Positions 21,334 through 30,946 of a stretch of DNA of 64,000 nucleotides are shown one piece after another. The stretch is from Gracilaria gracilis (lineage: Eukaryota; Rhodophyta; Florideophyceae; Gracilariales; Gracilariaceae). The DNA lies in NCBI GenBank assembly GCA_030374805.1, contig JARGSG010000070.1, positions 1 through 64,000 on the forward strand, written 5' to 3'. The translations under genes were made by a program, and so were the position numbers. Under the pieces are notes generated by a model that was not told the DNA's origin, did not search any database, and worked only from the letters and a program-made list of their open reading frames with translations. The stretch's first letter is position 1; each line of letters begins with the position of its first letter.

Positions 21334-24300
21334 ATGGGTACCGACACTCTGACGCCGGGACAGCCGCGCCGCCTGTCCCACAATGAGCTCGAAATGGCGC
21401 GCCAATATTCCGAGACCAGCGCCAGGATCTCTGAGATCATCGAGCGCAGAAACGCCGGGAAGAAGGACAAGGCTGACAAGCAGGAAGAGCTCAAGAAGGA
21501 GCTCGAAATGTGGGAGCACAAGGTCACCGTTCAGGAGCTTTGCACCAAGTTGCAGACTGATGCCGAAAAGGGTCTCTCGGAGAGCGAGGCTAAGATTCGT
21601 CTTGAGAGAGATGGACCCAACCAGCTTTCGCCGCCAAAGGTCACACCGTGGTACATCAAGCTTCTCAGTCAGTTTATCAACTTCTTTGCTATTCTGTTGC
21701 AGGTTGCTTCTATCCTCTGTTTTGTGGGCTATGGTCTTGATAAGGAGGCCGTGGACAATCTTTATCTCGGTATTGTGTTGTACATTGTCGTTATTATCAC
21801 CGCCGTCTTCACCTTCTTCCAGGAGTTCAAGAGCGAGAAGACCATGGAGAAATTCAAGAACTTTTTGCCCCCCAAGTCTGTGGCCCGCCGTGGTGGCAAG
21901 ATTGTCGAGATCGATGCCTCCACTCTTGTGGTAGGTGACGTCATCGAAGTGAAGCTTGGTGATAAGCTCCCGGCTGATATTCGTCTTGCCTCCAACCAGA
22001 AGCTCAAGGTCGACAACTCTCCTCTCACTGGTGAGTCCGAACCCATCGGCCGTACAGTTGACTGCACTGATGAGAACCCGCTTGAGACCAAGAATCTTGC
22101 TTTCTTCGGAACTCTTGCCGTCGATGGTACTTGCACTGGTATCGTTGTCAACACTGGTGATGACACTGTGTTCGGTCGTATCGCTGGTCTTGCTGCCGGT
22201 TCCGTCTCCGAGGTCACCACCCTGCAGGTCGATATCCATCATTTTGTTATTATCATTTCGTCCGTCGCTATCTTCCTCGGTGTACTCTTCTTCATCATCG
22301 GTCTCATCAAGGGAACCCCAGTCATCACTAACGTTGTGTTCTGCATTGGTATCATTGTGGCCAACGTGCCTGAGGGACTGCTCGCCACTGTGACAGTGTC
22401 TCTCACTTTGTCCGCCAAGCGTATGGCCAAGAAGCAAGTGCTTGTGAAGAAGCTGGAGGCTGTTGAGACCCTCGGATCCACTACATGCATTTGCTCTGAC
22501 AAGACTGGTACCTTGACCCAGAACCGAATGACTATTGTCCATGTTGCCTATGACAAGCAGCTGCACACCACCAAGACTGCCGCCACCGAGGCCACCTTCG
22601 ACCTGGAGGACCCATGCTTCAAGGAATTGTTCTACATTGGTGCCGTCTGTGGTAAGGCCGTGTTCGACGCCAAAGACATGGATGAGAACCCAGACAGGTC
22701 TATTGACGAGCGCAAGGTCAACGGTGATGCTTCCGAAGCCGGTATCCTTAAGTTCTCTGAGAAGATTCGCTCCGTCGGCGACATGCGCACCAGGAACAAG
22801 CAGGTGTGCACTATTCCTTTCAACTCCGCCAACAAGTTCATGATTACCATCAACAAGGTTGCCGACCAGGGAGAACGCCTTCGTCTCTGCATGAAGGGTG
22901 CCCCGGAGCGTGTCATTGACCGTTGCACATCAATCCTCACCAAAGATGGTATTCAGCTGTTCGACGCTGCGGCCAAATCGGTCATCAATGAGCAGTTGGC
23001 TTTCATGATGGAACGTGGTGAACGTTGCCTTGGCTTCGCCAGGATGGATCTTGACCCGAGTGAGTACCCTGTGAATTTCATGTTCGACACTGAAGACATC
23101 AACTTCCCGATGACCGGTCTTACCTTCGTTGGTCTGATGGCTCTTCTTGACCCGCCTCGTGAGGCCGTGCCCCATGCCGTGGAAACATGCCAGTCTGCCG
23201 GTGTCAAGGTTATCATGGTTACTGGTGACCATCCGGCTACCGCCAAGTCCATCGCCAAGCAGGTGAACATTATCCAAAGTCCGACTGCTGAAGACGTTGC
23301 CAAGGAGCGTGGTATTTCCGTCGCTGAGGTTGACCGTTCCGACATCAAAGCCATTGTCGTCCCTGGTTCCCAGATCAAGGATCTCGAACAAGACGATTGG
23401 GATCGTGTCCTGGCCCACGAACAGATTGTGTTTGCCCGTACCTCCCCCCAGCAGAAGCTCATCATTGTCGAGAACAACCAGCGCCTTGGTAACATTGTGG
23501 CTGTGACTGGTGATGGTGTGAATGACTCCCCTGCTTTGAAGAAGGCTAACATTGGTATTGCTATGGGTATTGCCGGTTCTGATGTGTCCAAGGAAGCTGC
23601 GGATATGATCTTGCTCGATGACAACTTCGCGTCCATTGTGAACGGTGTCGAGGAGGGTCGTCTTATCTTCGACAACCTGAAGAAGTCGATTGCCTACACT
23701 CTCACGAGTAACATTCCTGAAATTACTCCTTTCCTGGCTTTCATCATTTTCCAGATTCCGCTTCCGTTGACCACAGTGCTTATCCTTTGCATTGATTTGG
23801 GTACTGATCTTCTGCCAGCCATCTCTCTCGCCTACGAGAACCCCGAGTCAGATATCATGCGTCGTCCTCCGCGTGACTCTCGTGTGGATCGATTGGTGAA
23901 TCGTCGTCTCATCTCGTTCTCATATTTCCAGATCGGTGTCATCCAGGCTTTGGCTGGCTTCTACTGCTACCTTGTTGTGCTTGGAGACTTTGGTCTCACT
24001 GCCCATGTGTTGCCATTCCTTGACGAAGATGCCTACATCGCTTCGCCCCAGAGTGATGAGAAACGCTGGTTGTACGCCGTCCGTGAACGACCGTTCGGTG
24101 AATCTATTGACGCTGGCTTTTTCGATGAGACTGGTGACTTTGAGCGATTCTTCAGTTCTCCTGCACAGAATGGATTCAAGGTTCAGAATGATACCGGAGA
24201 TGCCCCGGTTGGTGTCGTGTTCAAGCAGCTCCTGAAGCCGGGGAACGTGGAGCAATTGCAAAACATGTACAAGATTCTCGGCAGTGTGTTGGAAACGCCA

Positions 24301-24879
24301 CCGTGCTTGGCTTTCACTTGTGACAGGACTGGCCCTGCTGGTGGATCTGTTTCCAATGACTACGAATGTATCGAAAACGCTGGTGCATTTGAAGGAGTTA
24401 ACATCCCTCGGGCAGCACTGACCAACAGTGACCGCTCAAACTCGGAACTGTTCAACACCGAAGTGGAAGAAGGCAGTGGCCCAGGTCAAGGTTGCTACGA
24501 TTTGTATACCAACAGCCAACAACAGGAAGCGTTGAAGACTGCCCAAACTGCCTTCTTCGTGTGCATTGTCATTGTACAGATGGGTGGTCTCCTTGTTTGC
24601 AAGACAAGGTTGCTTTCTTTCTTCAAGCAGGGAATGAAGAATCTGATTCTGAACATTGGTCTACTGACTGAAGTGGCTCTGTGCGCGCTTCTGTGCTATG
24701 TTCCATTCATTCAGACTGCATTCCAGACGCGCAGCCTTCGTTTCGTTCATTGGTTGCCGGCTATTCCGTTCTCTGTGTTCATCTTCTGCTATGACGAAGC
24801 TCGTAAGTTCTTAATCAGACTTGGAGACAATAAGGGTAACAAATTGGGAGTATGGCTGCGTGAGAACACATATTGGTAA
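21334..24879 (+). CDS. Na+/K+-ATPase alpha subunit, P-type IIC
   Basis: A 1,181-residue cation pump that uses ATP to expel Na+ and take in K+ across the plasma membrane. Phosphorylation loop CSDKTGTLTQNRM has Asp389. TGES of the actuator domain starts at 232, MKGAPERV marks the nucleotide pocket and TGDGVND is at 725-731. The block VANVPEGLLATVTVSLT in M4 and KRMAKKQVLVKKLEAVETLG after it are typical of Na+/K+ pumps (type IIC), not of Ca2+ or fungal ENA pumps. The loop between M7 and M8 (about 910-1065) is much longer than in animals and has several Cys, suggesting disulfides outside the cell. Animal pumps need a beta subunit there; none is visible in this window. Codons are strongly biased, which fits high expression. 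Relatives are known in marine red algae such as Porphyra. Confidence 0.93.
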   Translation: MGTDTLTPGQPRRLSHNELEMARQYSETSARISEIIERRNAGKKDKADKQEELKKELEMWEHKVTVQELCTKLQTDAEKGLSESEAKIRLERDGPNQLSPPKVTPWYIKLLSQFINFFAILLQVASILCFVGYGLDKEAVDNLYLGIVLYIVVIITAVFTFFQEFKSEKTMEKFKNFLPPKSVARRGGKIVEIDASTLVVGDVIEVKLGDKLPADIRLASNQKLKVDNSPLTGESEPIGRTVDCTDENPLETKNLAFFGTLAVDGTCTGIVVNTGDDTVFGRIAGLAAGSVSEVTTLQVDIHHFVIIISSVAIFLGVLFFIIGLIKGTPVITNVVFCIGIIVANVPEGLLATVTVSLTLSAKRMAKKQVLVKKLEAVETLGSTTCICSDKTGTLTQNRMTIVHVAYDKQLHTTKTAATEATFDLEDPCFKELFYIGAVCGKAVFDAKDMDENPDRSIDERKVNGDASEAGILKFSEKIRSVGDMRTRNKQVCTIPFNSANKFMITINKVADQGERLRLCMKGAPERVIDRCTSILTKDGIQLFDAAAKSVINEQLAFMMERGERCLGFARMDLDPSEYPVNFMFDTEDINFPMTGLTFVGLMALLDPPREAVPHAVETCQSAGVKVIMVTGDHPATAKSIAKQVNIIQSPTAEDVAKERGISVAEVDRSDIKAIVVPGSQIKDLEQDDWDRVLAHEQIVFARTSPQQKLIIVENNQRLGNIVAVTGDGVNDSPALKKANIGIAMGIAGSDVSKEAADMILLDDNFASIVNGVEEGRLIFDNLKKSIAYTLTSNIPEITPFLAFIIFQIPLPLTTVLILCIDLGTDLLPAISLAYENPESDIMRRPPRDSRVDRLVNRRLISFSYFQIGVIQALAGFYCYLVVLGDFGLTAHVLPFLDEDAYIASPQSDEKRWLYAVRERPFGESIDAGFFDETGDFERFFSSPAQNGFKVQNDTGDAPVGVVFKQLLKPGNVEQLQNMYKILGSVLETPPCLAFTCDRTGPAGGSVSNDYECIENAGAFEGVNIPRAALTNSDRSNSELFNTEVEEGSGPGQGCYDLYTNSQQQEALKTAQTAFFVCIVIVQMGGLLVCKTRLLSFFKQGMKNLILNIGLLTEVALCALLCYVPFIQTAFQTRSLRFVHWLPAIPFSVFIFCYDEARKFLIRLGDNKGNKLGVWLRENTYW

Positions 24880-25552
24880 CGCGATATCAGCCTACGTTCA
24901 TTTATATGCTTTTCGTAGCCCTTTTCTAGTAATGTGCTTGCCGTTGTGAAATAAAGAGGTGTTTGATCTTGTTTTGTTCGGTGTTGGGCCCAAGCGTGGT
25001 TGTGGCCTGATAGTAGTCATGAACGTAGTACGTACGTTCGCATATCCTACGTTAGAGCTCCTTCGAGAGAAAGGCAATGCGCTAAAGTGCTACGAAGCGT
25101 GAGGCTCCGTTCGGAGAACAGCCGAAAGAATAAAGCTGTATTAATATTATTGCTCGAACGGGCTTTCGCCGATTTGAAGGCACTGGCGCATTGCGACTTT
25201 TACCGTTGCGTGAAGTCGAAGGGTGAACGCGGCTTGGTGGACGCGGCTTGGAGGGCTGACATACTTGCCTGTCGAAGCGACCTACAAGGGTAAACTGATC
25301 AAGCTGAAGCTCGCTAACTTGGCACCACCGTGGCCGCCAGTCCGTCACAAAATCCCTCCCCTGGCCGCCTGTTGTCGCCGCCACTTCATCGCTCGCTGCG
25401 CTGTCCCGCAACGTTTTGAAATTAGCAAGTGAGCTTGAGCGCGCTCTTCTCCCACCGTCCAAGAACAGAGCGATCTCACAACCCATTTACCCCCGCCAAC
25501 AGTTCACAAGCCATACCCCACGCGATCCTTGCGCACGCCGCGCTACCCCAAC
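24880..25552. other. Intergenic region between ATPase and Nup58
   Basis: The first 80 bases hold the ATPase 3' end and its AATAAA. The rest has no supported gene; a 134-codon minus-strand frame (25082-25486) starts at a non-ATG codon. A near-palindrome GAACGTAGTACGTACGTTC lies at 25020-25038. The final 150 bases are CT-rich and should hold the Nup58 promoter. Confidence 0.5.
24950..24955 (+). promoter_or_regulatory. AATAAA, likely polyadenylation signal of the ATPase gene
   Basis: AATAAA lies 70 bases after the ATPase stop codon and is followed by a GT-rich stretch (GGTGTTTGATCTTGTTTTG), as expected of a downstream element. Confidence 0.5.
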
Positions 25553-27034
25553 ATGTTCGGTTCGGCACAGTCCGCGCCGTCCATGTTTGCCAGTTCGCAA
25601 GCGCAGCCTTCCTCTCTGTTCGGTGGAGCACCTTCGCAGCAGCAGTCCTCTTCTTCGTTCTTGTTTAGTGGCGCCCCTCCGCAGTCTAGTGCGGGCTCTT
25701 TGTTCGGCAGTGCTGCAAGCTCTTCGTCTCTTTTTGGCGTTGCCGCCAGTTCGTCTTCCTTGTTTGGCGCCGCTGCAAGTTCGTCATCGTTATTCGGCGC
25801 ACCCGCTAGTTCATCGTCGCTGTTTGGACAGCCTGGTGCCCCATCTCTTTTTGCAAGTCCTCCCGCTGCACAAACGCAGCAGGCAGCCGCTCAGCAACAA
25901 CAGCAAATCGAAATCACTCTTCGCACGCGCATTACTGAACTGCCGCCGAACTTCCAGAACGATCTGTTTGCCGTGGAGCGTCATCTTCGAGAGCAGAGGA
26001 ACAAAGCGTCGCTTCTTTGGTCGAAGCGTGGCGATGTGGACGCAAAGCTGTTGCAGACGAAGGCGAACAGCGCCGACATATCTAGGCTTTTGATAAAGCT
26101 CCGCGCTGAATTAGACGCTCTTGAGGCGAATGCAACCTCGCTCAAGGCCGCCGTGAGGCTGGAGCGTACTTCTGCGCAACCTGTCGTGACGGCGTTGGAG
26201 AACCTTTCGCGCAGGGGTTATTCTGGCTATCTGGATCAAAATGGTTTACCCTTTATGGACACGGGGGGCAGAGTGCACGCCGCACATGTGCCAAAGGAAT
26301 ACTTTACGCGTATTGTCGAGGAATTGGAAGGTAGAGCTACAGAGTACAAGGCCGAGATCGATGAAATCGCCGCGTTCTTGAAAGCGCAAGGCGTCATGCT
26401 GAGCAGTGGAGCAAGTGGTTTTGGGAATGGAACGAACCCTAGTTTACTAGACAATCTGTCGCAGAGGTACGTCGACATCGGGCTCTCAGGTACTGACACC
26501 CCGAGCATTCCCACCGGAACAATTGAGGATATTATCCGACGCCAGTATGAATACTTCATGGTGGTAGCTAGTCACATTGCTGTGGCTCATGAGAACTTGC
26601 GTGCCGCACGGGAACAGTTCTTGCAAGTTTTGAAGGAGCGCGACACAGACGCACCAAACCCCTTTCAGCAGGCGGACATGCGCGAAAAGGTGGAGAAAGA
26701 TCGGCAACGTCTTCAAAGTGAGAAACGGGCGGCCGATGGGGCGTCGCAGTTCGTCAATCAGATCAACTCTCTAAGTCAACCGTCGTCAGCACCTGGAACT
26801 TTTGTACCGGCTACAGGATTCGGGGCGTCCAGTGCTGCAGCATCATCAACGACGCAAGCATCGCTTTTCCAGTCGAGTGCAACAACAAGCTCGCTGTTCG
26901 GTGCGCCTGCCGGCGCAAGCGCGGGTAGCTCGTCGGGGGGGCTTTTCGGAGGTGGATTTAACTTTGGTGGTAGTTCCTCAGCTTCAGCAACAGACAGTGA
27001 GCCAAATAGAGCCACAAGACGTAAAAGAGAGTAG
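25553..27034 (+). CDS. NUP58: FG nucleoporin, Nup58/Nup49-like
   Basis: A 493-residue protein starting MFGSAQSAPSMFA; the frame is open eight codons further but only from TTG. The N-terminal third is Ser/Ala-rich with SLFG repeats, four of them in perfect ten-residue steps at 51-92. More FG sites close the C-terminus (SLFGAPAG, GGLFGGGFNFGG). Between them a helical region (about 120-400) matches the Nup58/p45 core: a long coiled coil, the block HVPKEYFTRIVEELEGRATE and later IRRQYEYFMVVASHIAVAHE. In the known pore it pairs with Nup54 and Nup62 in the central transport channel and its FG part binds import receptors. Its 3' end faces the SPOUT1 gene with only 28 bases between stops. Confidence 0.82.
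   Translation: MFGSAQSAPSMFASSQAQPSSLFGGAPSQQQSSSSFLFSGAPPQSSAGSLFGSAASSSSLFGVAASSSSLFGAAASSSSLFGAPASSSSLFGQPGAPSLFASPPAAQTQQAAAQQQQQIEITLRTRITELPPNFQNDLFAVERHLREQRNKASLLWSKRGDVDAKLLQTKANSADISRLLIKLRAELDALEANATSLKAAVRLERTSAQPVVTALENLSRRGYSGYLDQNGLPFMDTGGRVHAAHVPKEYFTRIVEELEGRATEYKAEIDEIAAFLKAQGVMLSSGASGFGNGTNPSLLDNLSQRYVDIGLSGTDTPSIPTGTIEDIIRRQYEYFMVVASHIAVAHENLRAAREQFLQVLKERDTDAPNPFQQADMREKVEKDRQRLQSEKRAADGASQFVNQINSLSQPSSAPGTFVPATGFGASSAAASSTTQASLFQSSATTSSLFGAPAGASAGSSSGGLFGGGFNFGGSSSASATDSEPNRATRRKRE
25703..25828 (+). repeat. 30-bp tandem repeat coding SLFG units in Nup58
   Basis: About four copies of a 30-base unit coding a ten-residue AASSSSLFGx step. Synonymous positions differ between copies, so selection on the protein has kept the pattern. 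Confidence 0.8.
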
Positions 27035-27062
27035 ACGCGCCGTAGGAACAGTTGTGAGAGAA

Positions 27063-28082
27063 TCAGGTGTTGCAGTTGATAAGGGGCTGAAGCGCAGCCA
27101 GAGAGATGAGCAGCGCTTCCTCAGTGCGAATGGTGCGTGAGCCTTGATGCGGGCAGGTGTTAATGTAAAAGTCAAACAGATCAGCTACGGCGTAGGTGGG
27201 CTGGGCACTCTGCGGTGATTTGGTGGGATCCGAACATACATTGAGCTGTTCAAGGCGCGTGTCGCCGATGGTGCTGTGCTCTAGACCTTGGACGCCACCA
27301 AAAACAATGAGGAGGTTGTCACACGGCGGGAAAGCGGCATTCTGAGCGAAAGCGTCAATGGGGGTGCCGCGCTCGGAAGTGCCGACAACGAGATCGTACT
27401 TATCGCACACCAGGCTATTGGTGAAGACGTCGGAGAGACATTTGGCCGTGCGCACCTGATAGCCCCAGTACATGTTCTCCGCGCGCGGACTGTGGCGGTC
27501 AACCAGGCGGCCGAAAAGGTACTTGCCAGGCACGTCGCGATAGTCATCGCCGGAGGGCTTCATGTCGACTGTGACGCGGGTGGCCGGGGCGACGGGGCGA
27601 TCAAGCTCGACCAGACGCGGTAGACCGACATCGGCGTAGCGGGTAGGCGGCGCACGCGCAGCCGCGCGCGCATGCGACGACCTGGAGACGGTGACACCCT
27701 CGCGGAACGGCACGCTGTCGGATCGCGCTACGTGGCTGGGAAGAGCGAGCGGATTGAGCAGCCCAACCAGGCGCAGCTCGGGGCACACGGGGAACAGATG
27801 CTTGCGCAGGTACTGCGGCGTCTCCAAGTAGCGCAGCACGCGCGCGAGGAAGGCGGTGGCATCGTCGGGCGCGGCGTGCGAGCGGCGCGATGACTGCGGC
27901 GGCTGCTCGTCGAAGATGACGACCTCGTGCACGTGGAAGATGGCGGCGGCGCGCGCCACCTGGCCGGCCAGATACACGCGCAGCTCGGGCGACTGCGCGT
28001 TGAGCACGATAGAGGACGGCAGCGCGATGGAGACGGAGCGCGGCGCGCGAGCCATCGTGGCCGACGGGATCATCCCGTCCAT
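27063..28082 (-). CDS. SPOUT1: SPOUT-domain RNA methyltransferase, SPOUT1/C9orf114 family
   Basis: A 339-residue protein from the ATG at 28082 (MDGMIPSATMARAP); an upstream extension exists only from GTG. The family signature is clear throughout: SVSIALPSSIVLNAQSPELR, LAGQVARAAAIFHVHEVVIF, VLRYLETPQYLRKHLFP, LYWGYQVR-like NMYWGYQVRTAKCLSDVF, VVGTSERG, IVFGGVQGLE and the knot end TCPHQGSRTIRTEEALLISL. SPOUT proteins bind SAM in a trefoil knot. The human member (CENP-32) works at kinetochores and spindle poles and has been linked to 28S rRNA methylation. The substrate here is not known from sequence. The N-terminal coding part is very GC-rich. Confidence 0.92.
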   Translation of the reverse strand: MDGMIPSATMARAPRSVSIALPSSIVLNAQSPELRVYLAGQVARAAAIFHVHEVVIFDEQPPQSSRRSHAAPDDATAFLARVLRYLETPQYLRKHLFPVCPELRLVGLLNPLALPSHVARSDSVPFREGVTVSRSSHARAAARAPPTRYADVGLPRLVELDRPVAPATRVTVDMKPSGDDYRDVPGKYLFGRLVDRHSPRAENMYWGYQVRTAKCLSDVFTNSLVCDKYDLVVGTSERGTPIDAFAQNAAFPPCDNLLIVFGGVQGLEHSTIGDTRLEQLNVCSDPTKSPQSAQPTYAVADLFDFYINTCPHQGSRTIRTEEALLISLAALQPLINCNT

Positions 28083-28513
28083 GATGGAAGGCGGAGCGGC
28101 TCTCTCGCGCGCGCGCGCGGCCGTGTCGCGTGGCCGCGTGGTGCGCAAAACGTTCACAGCGTCCAGTGCACAGCGCGCCGCCCCGTGCGCCACAGTAGCC
28201 GTATCCTACGACGCATATCATATCGCAGCTGGCAACGGCTGCTGCGCGCTCAGCGCGTCGTAACGGCGCCTCCCGCCCGCACTCCGCTCCACGGCCCCGC
28301 CCCCCACACGCGCTATCGCCCCATCGCCCCCATCGCCCCCACCGCCCCCACCCAAACCGCCCACACACCCCCACCCGTACCTACGCCCCCAACTGCTCAT
28401 CATTCGCACCTCCTCCTCCTCCTCCTCCTCCTCCACCCCCCTCTACCCCTCCCCCCGTCCTCCCCTTCTCCCCTCCCCTTCCGCCGCCGCTTCTCGGCCG
28501 CCTCCCCCCCGCC
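28083..28513. other. Shared divergent promoter, SPOUT1 and DHHC genes
   Basis: 430 bases between two divergent start codons. It is GC-rich, then strongly CT-rich, with a TCC trinucleotide run at about 28409-28435. No further gene. A shared promoter is likely from the head-to-head layout. Confidence 0.5.
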
Positions 28514-29548
28514 ATGGGAGCGCGCACCACCCGCTATGCCGCCGACTCCGCGGAGGCCGGCCGCAGCCGCGTTTGGTGCAGCGGCCTCTGCATGACCGGC
28601 CCCGACTACCGCGGTACCCTCCTCACACTCCTGCTCGTGCTCGCCATCTTCTCCGCAGAGGTCGCTGTCTCCTTCCCCTACCTCCTCACCAACTACGCCT
28701 TCGTCGCCCTGCCGCTTCTTATCTTGCTCGCCGTGTCCTTCGCCATCACCGTGTGGTCCGCCTATCTTTGCTCCACCACCGATCCTGGAATTGTGCCGCG
28801 CTCCGCCACTCTGCCGCCTTCCATCGTCGCCTTCCCCAACGTGCGCGAACGTAGCGTGCAGTACCGCGGCCGTCGCATTATACTCCGTTTCTGTGATACA
28901 TGCCGAGTGTGGCGTCCCCCACGTACGTCGCATTGCGCCACCTGCAACAATTGCGTACGCCGCTTCGATCACCATTGCCCGTGGCTGGGCAATGACATTG
29001 GGCTCCGCAATTACCGCAGCTACTTCACCTTTGTCGCCTTCTCTACTATATCAGCTGCTGTTGCAATCACCACCTCCGTACTAACTATTCACTGGACAAC
29101 CGCCCACTTCCGAGCCGCCTTTCCCGACGAATCGTATGCCTCCTCAATACGCCGTTCTCTTGGCTTCCGCGCTACCTCCGTCAATTTGATCATTATTCTG
29201 CTGTGCTTCCTCGCACTGCTTTTCACCGGTGGCTTGACAGGCTTTCACCTCTACCTCATGTCGCACAATATCACTACCGCAGAGCGTTTTAAGAAGCGTG
29301 CTAGAAACTCCGCGCACGTCGAAGACGACTACCGAGGTCTCAACTCTATATTCTTTTTGCAGTGTACGCGACGACCAGCAAGTGCTCTCACTGAAGGCTT
29401 CATGGGCCCTGCTTATCCTGAAGAAGATGAATTCGTACGACTAATTGACGCGCAAGTGGAAGAGGAGACAGCTCTCATGAACATTCCCGTGCCCACTATC
29501 CCCACCGCTCCACCGCGTGTGGTATCGATACCCATCAATCGCATCTAA
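28514..29548 (+). CDS. DHHC palmitoyltransferase
   Basis: A 344-residue protein with four predicted membrane helices (about 35-55, 60-88, 175-195 and 220-250). The catalytic zinc-binding domain lies between helices 2 and 3: CDTCRVWRPPRTSHCATCNN, then DHHC at 152-155 and PWLGNDIGLRNYRSY. The Asp-Pro-Gly motif (TDPGIVPR) precedes it, and TTAE (TTxE) follows the last helix. These are the standard motifs of S-palmitoyl transferases that attach palmitate to Cys of target proteins; the sequence is nearest to the ZDHHC9/14/18 and plant PAT groups by motif. The start ATG has a good GCCATGG context directly after a CT-rich leader. No intron is visible. Confidence 0.92.
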   Translation: MGARTTRYAADSAEAGRSRVWCSGLCMTGPDYRGTLLTLLLVLAIFSAEVAVSFPYLLTNYAFVALPLLILLAVSFAITVWSAYLCSTTDPGIVPRSATLPPSIVAFPNVRERSVQYRGRRIILRFCDTCRVWRPPRTSHCATCNNCVRRFDHHCPWLGNDIGLRNYRSYFTFVAFSTISAAVAITTSVLTIHWTTAHFRAAFPDESYASSIRRSLGFRATSVNLIIILLCFLALLFTGGLTGFHLYLMSHNITTAERFKKRARNSAHVEDDYRGLNSIFFLQCTRRPASALTEGFMGPAYPEEDEFVRLIDAQVEEETALMNIPVPTIPTAPPRVVSIPINRI

Positions 29549-30076
29549 AGCGCGCCACTACGTTATTCTTGTAAATTTATCTACCGCCAACGGATGCAGG
29601 CGTGAGGTTGTCAGCTGTTTCTTCGGAAGCTTTCAACTTCTTGCCGCCCATGGCCGGGACATCAAAACAGGACCGGATGTACCGTATTTGTCGATGCATT
29701 TCCACTGCTCGCCTATCTCTGTGTTTTGACAGGGCCATGGCTCATGCTCCGTTCTGCGCTGCTGGTGATGAAAGATGTGTAACTTTTGTTCATACGGGGG
29801 GGGACCGGTGTGTCTAAGTCCATAGTGCTTATTAGTGTTGAGGCCGCAGTAAAAACTTCCATTCACATCCTTGCGGCCATGTTGTACCTATGCTTGGCAG
29901 GCCCAATAGGGATATGTCCAAAAAAGTGTCTTGAGTGCTCAGCTATCCTTGCTAGAACGTTACCCCTCAACCTCCTGTGAGCAACATTAAGTCAAAGAAC
30001 TGATAGACACTTCAAACGTGAACGTGAGACGCCATTGGTGCTCTGAAACATGTTAGCATTGCAGTAGACTGTTTGT
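29549..30076. other. Spacer between convergent DHHC and ThiD genes
   Basis: 528 bases between two stop codons. I see no coding frame of quality, no structured RNA and no repeat beyond a G9 run near 29796-29804. Confidence 0.5.
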
Positions 30077-30946
30077 TCATGTCTGTGCTTTATCATTTGT
30101 GTGGTAGGGTATCGAATGCATATGATTAAGAGGTCCGTTTCCATGCCCTACTGCAATCCCATCTTTGATACCGCGAAAGACAAACTTCTTTGCCCGACGC
30201 ACCGCATCACGAAGGTTCTCTCCGTGTGCGAGAAAAGATGTCACAGCGGCAGCAAGAGTACAGCCTGTCCCGTGCGTGTTCTTCGTCTCAATTCGAGGTC
30301 CGGTGAACACCTCAAAGTCTTGCCCATCATAAAAAATATCCGATGCGACGCTAGTATCAACATTTTCGTTCCGCACCTTGCCTCGTCCTTCCATCTCAAT
30401 AACATGCCCGCCTTTGAGCAATACACTTCGACATCCCATTTGTACAAGCTTCTCGCATGCACGTCTCAGATCAGAGGCTGATTCAATGCGCATTCCGGTC
30501 AACTTTTCGGCCTCCGACAAGTTTGGCGTGACGATTGTAGCTATTGGAAACAACTCTTGAATCAGTGCATCTTTTGTTTCACTGACCACCAAAGAATCTC
30601 CACTGGTGGCAACAAGCACAGGATCAACCACAACGAAAGGAATATCATACTGACGGATCGCTTTCGCGGTGGATCTAATCACATCAGGAGTCGGTAGCAT
30701 GCCAGTCTTAAGGGAGATAACATTAATATCAGAAAGAACACTTTCCAATTGTTCTTCTATGAATGATAGGGGAGGTACGTGAACATTCTGCACGCCTCTG
30801 GTATTCTGGGCAGTGAGGGCCGTTATAACACTAGCCCCGTATACTTTCAGAGCTGTGAAAGTCTTTAGATCCGCTTGTATTCCTGCACCACCACCCGAAT
30901 CGGAACCAGCGACGGTCAGAACACAAGGAACCCGAGTGGAAGACAT
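30077..30946 (-). CDS. thiD: Hydroxymethylpyrimidine (phosphate) kinase, ThiD type
   Basis: A 289-residue ribokinase-fold enzyme that phosphorylates HMP and HMP-phosphate in thiamine synthesis. N-terminal [18 protein letters not shown] binds the pyrimidine. [10 protein letters not shown], the GMLPTPDVI block and [11 protein letters not shown] follow in order, and the C-terminal anion hole reads [11 protein letters not shown] with the catalytic Cys. Length fits a stand-alone ThiD; no ThiE or TenA domain is fused to it as happens in plants and fungi. No transit peptide is obvious because the domain starts within ten residues of the ATG, so a cytosolic enzyme is likely. Confidence 0.92.
   Translation of the reverse strand: MSSTRVPCVLTVAGSDSGGGAGIQADLKTFTALKVYGASVITALTAQNTRGVQNVHVPPLSFIEEQLESVLSDINVISLKTGMLPTPDVIRSTAKAIRQYDIPFVVVDPVLVATSGDSLVVSETKDALIQELFPIATIVTPNLSEAEKLTGMRIESASDLRRACEKLVQMGCRSVLLKGGHVIEMEGRGKVRNENVDTSVASDIFYDGQDFEVFTGPRIETKNTHGTGCTLAAAVTSFLAHGENLRDAVRRAKKFVFRGIKDGIAVGHGNGPLNHMHSIPYHTNDKAQT

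Noticed and set aside
20589-21386. 265-codon plus-strand frame before the Na+/K+-ATPase
   Set aside because: It lies in GC-rich and poly-C sequence, reads as low-complexity Arg, Ser and Pro with a run of Pro from the poly-C tract, and overlaps the ATPase start in another frame.
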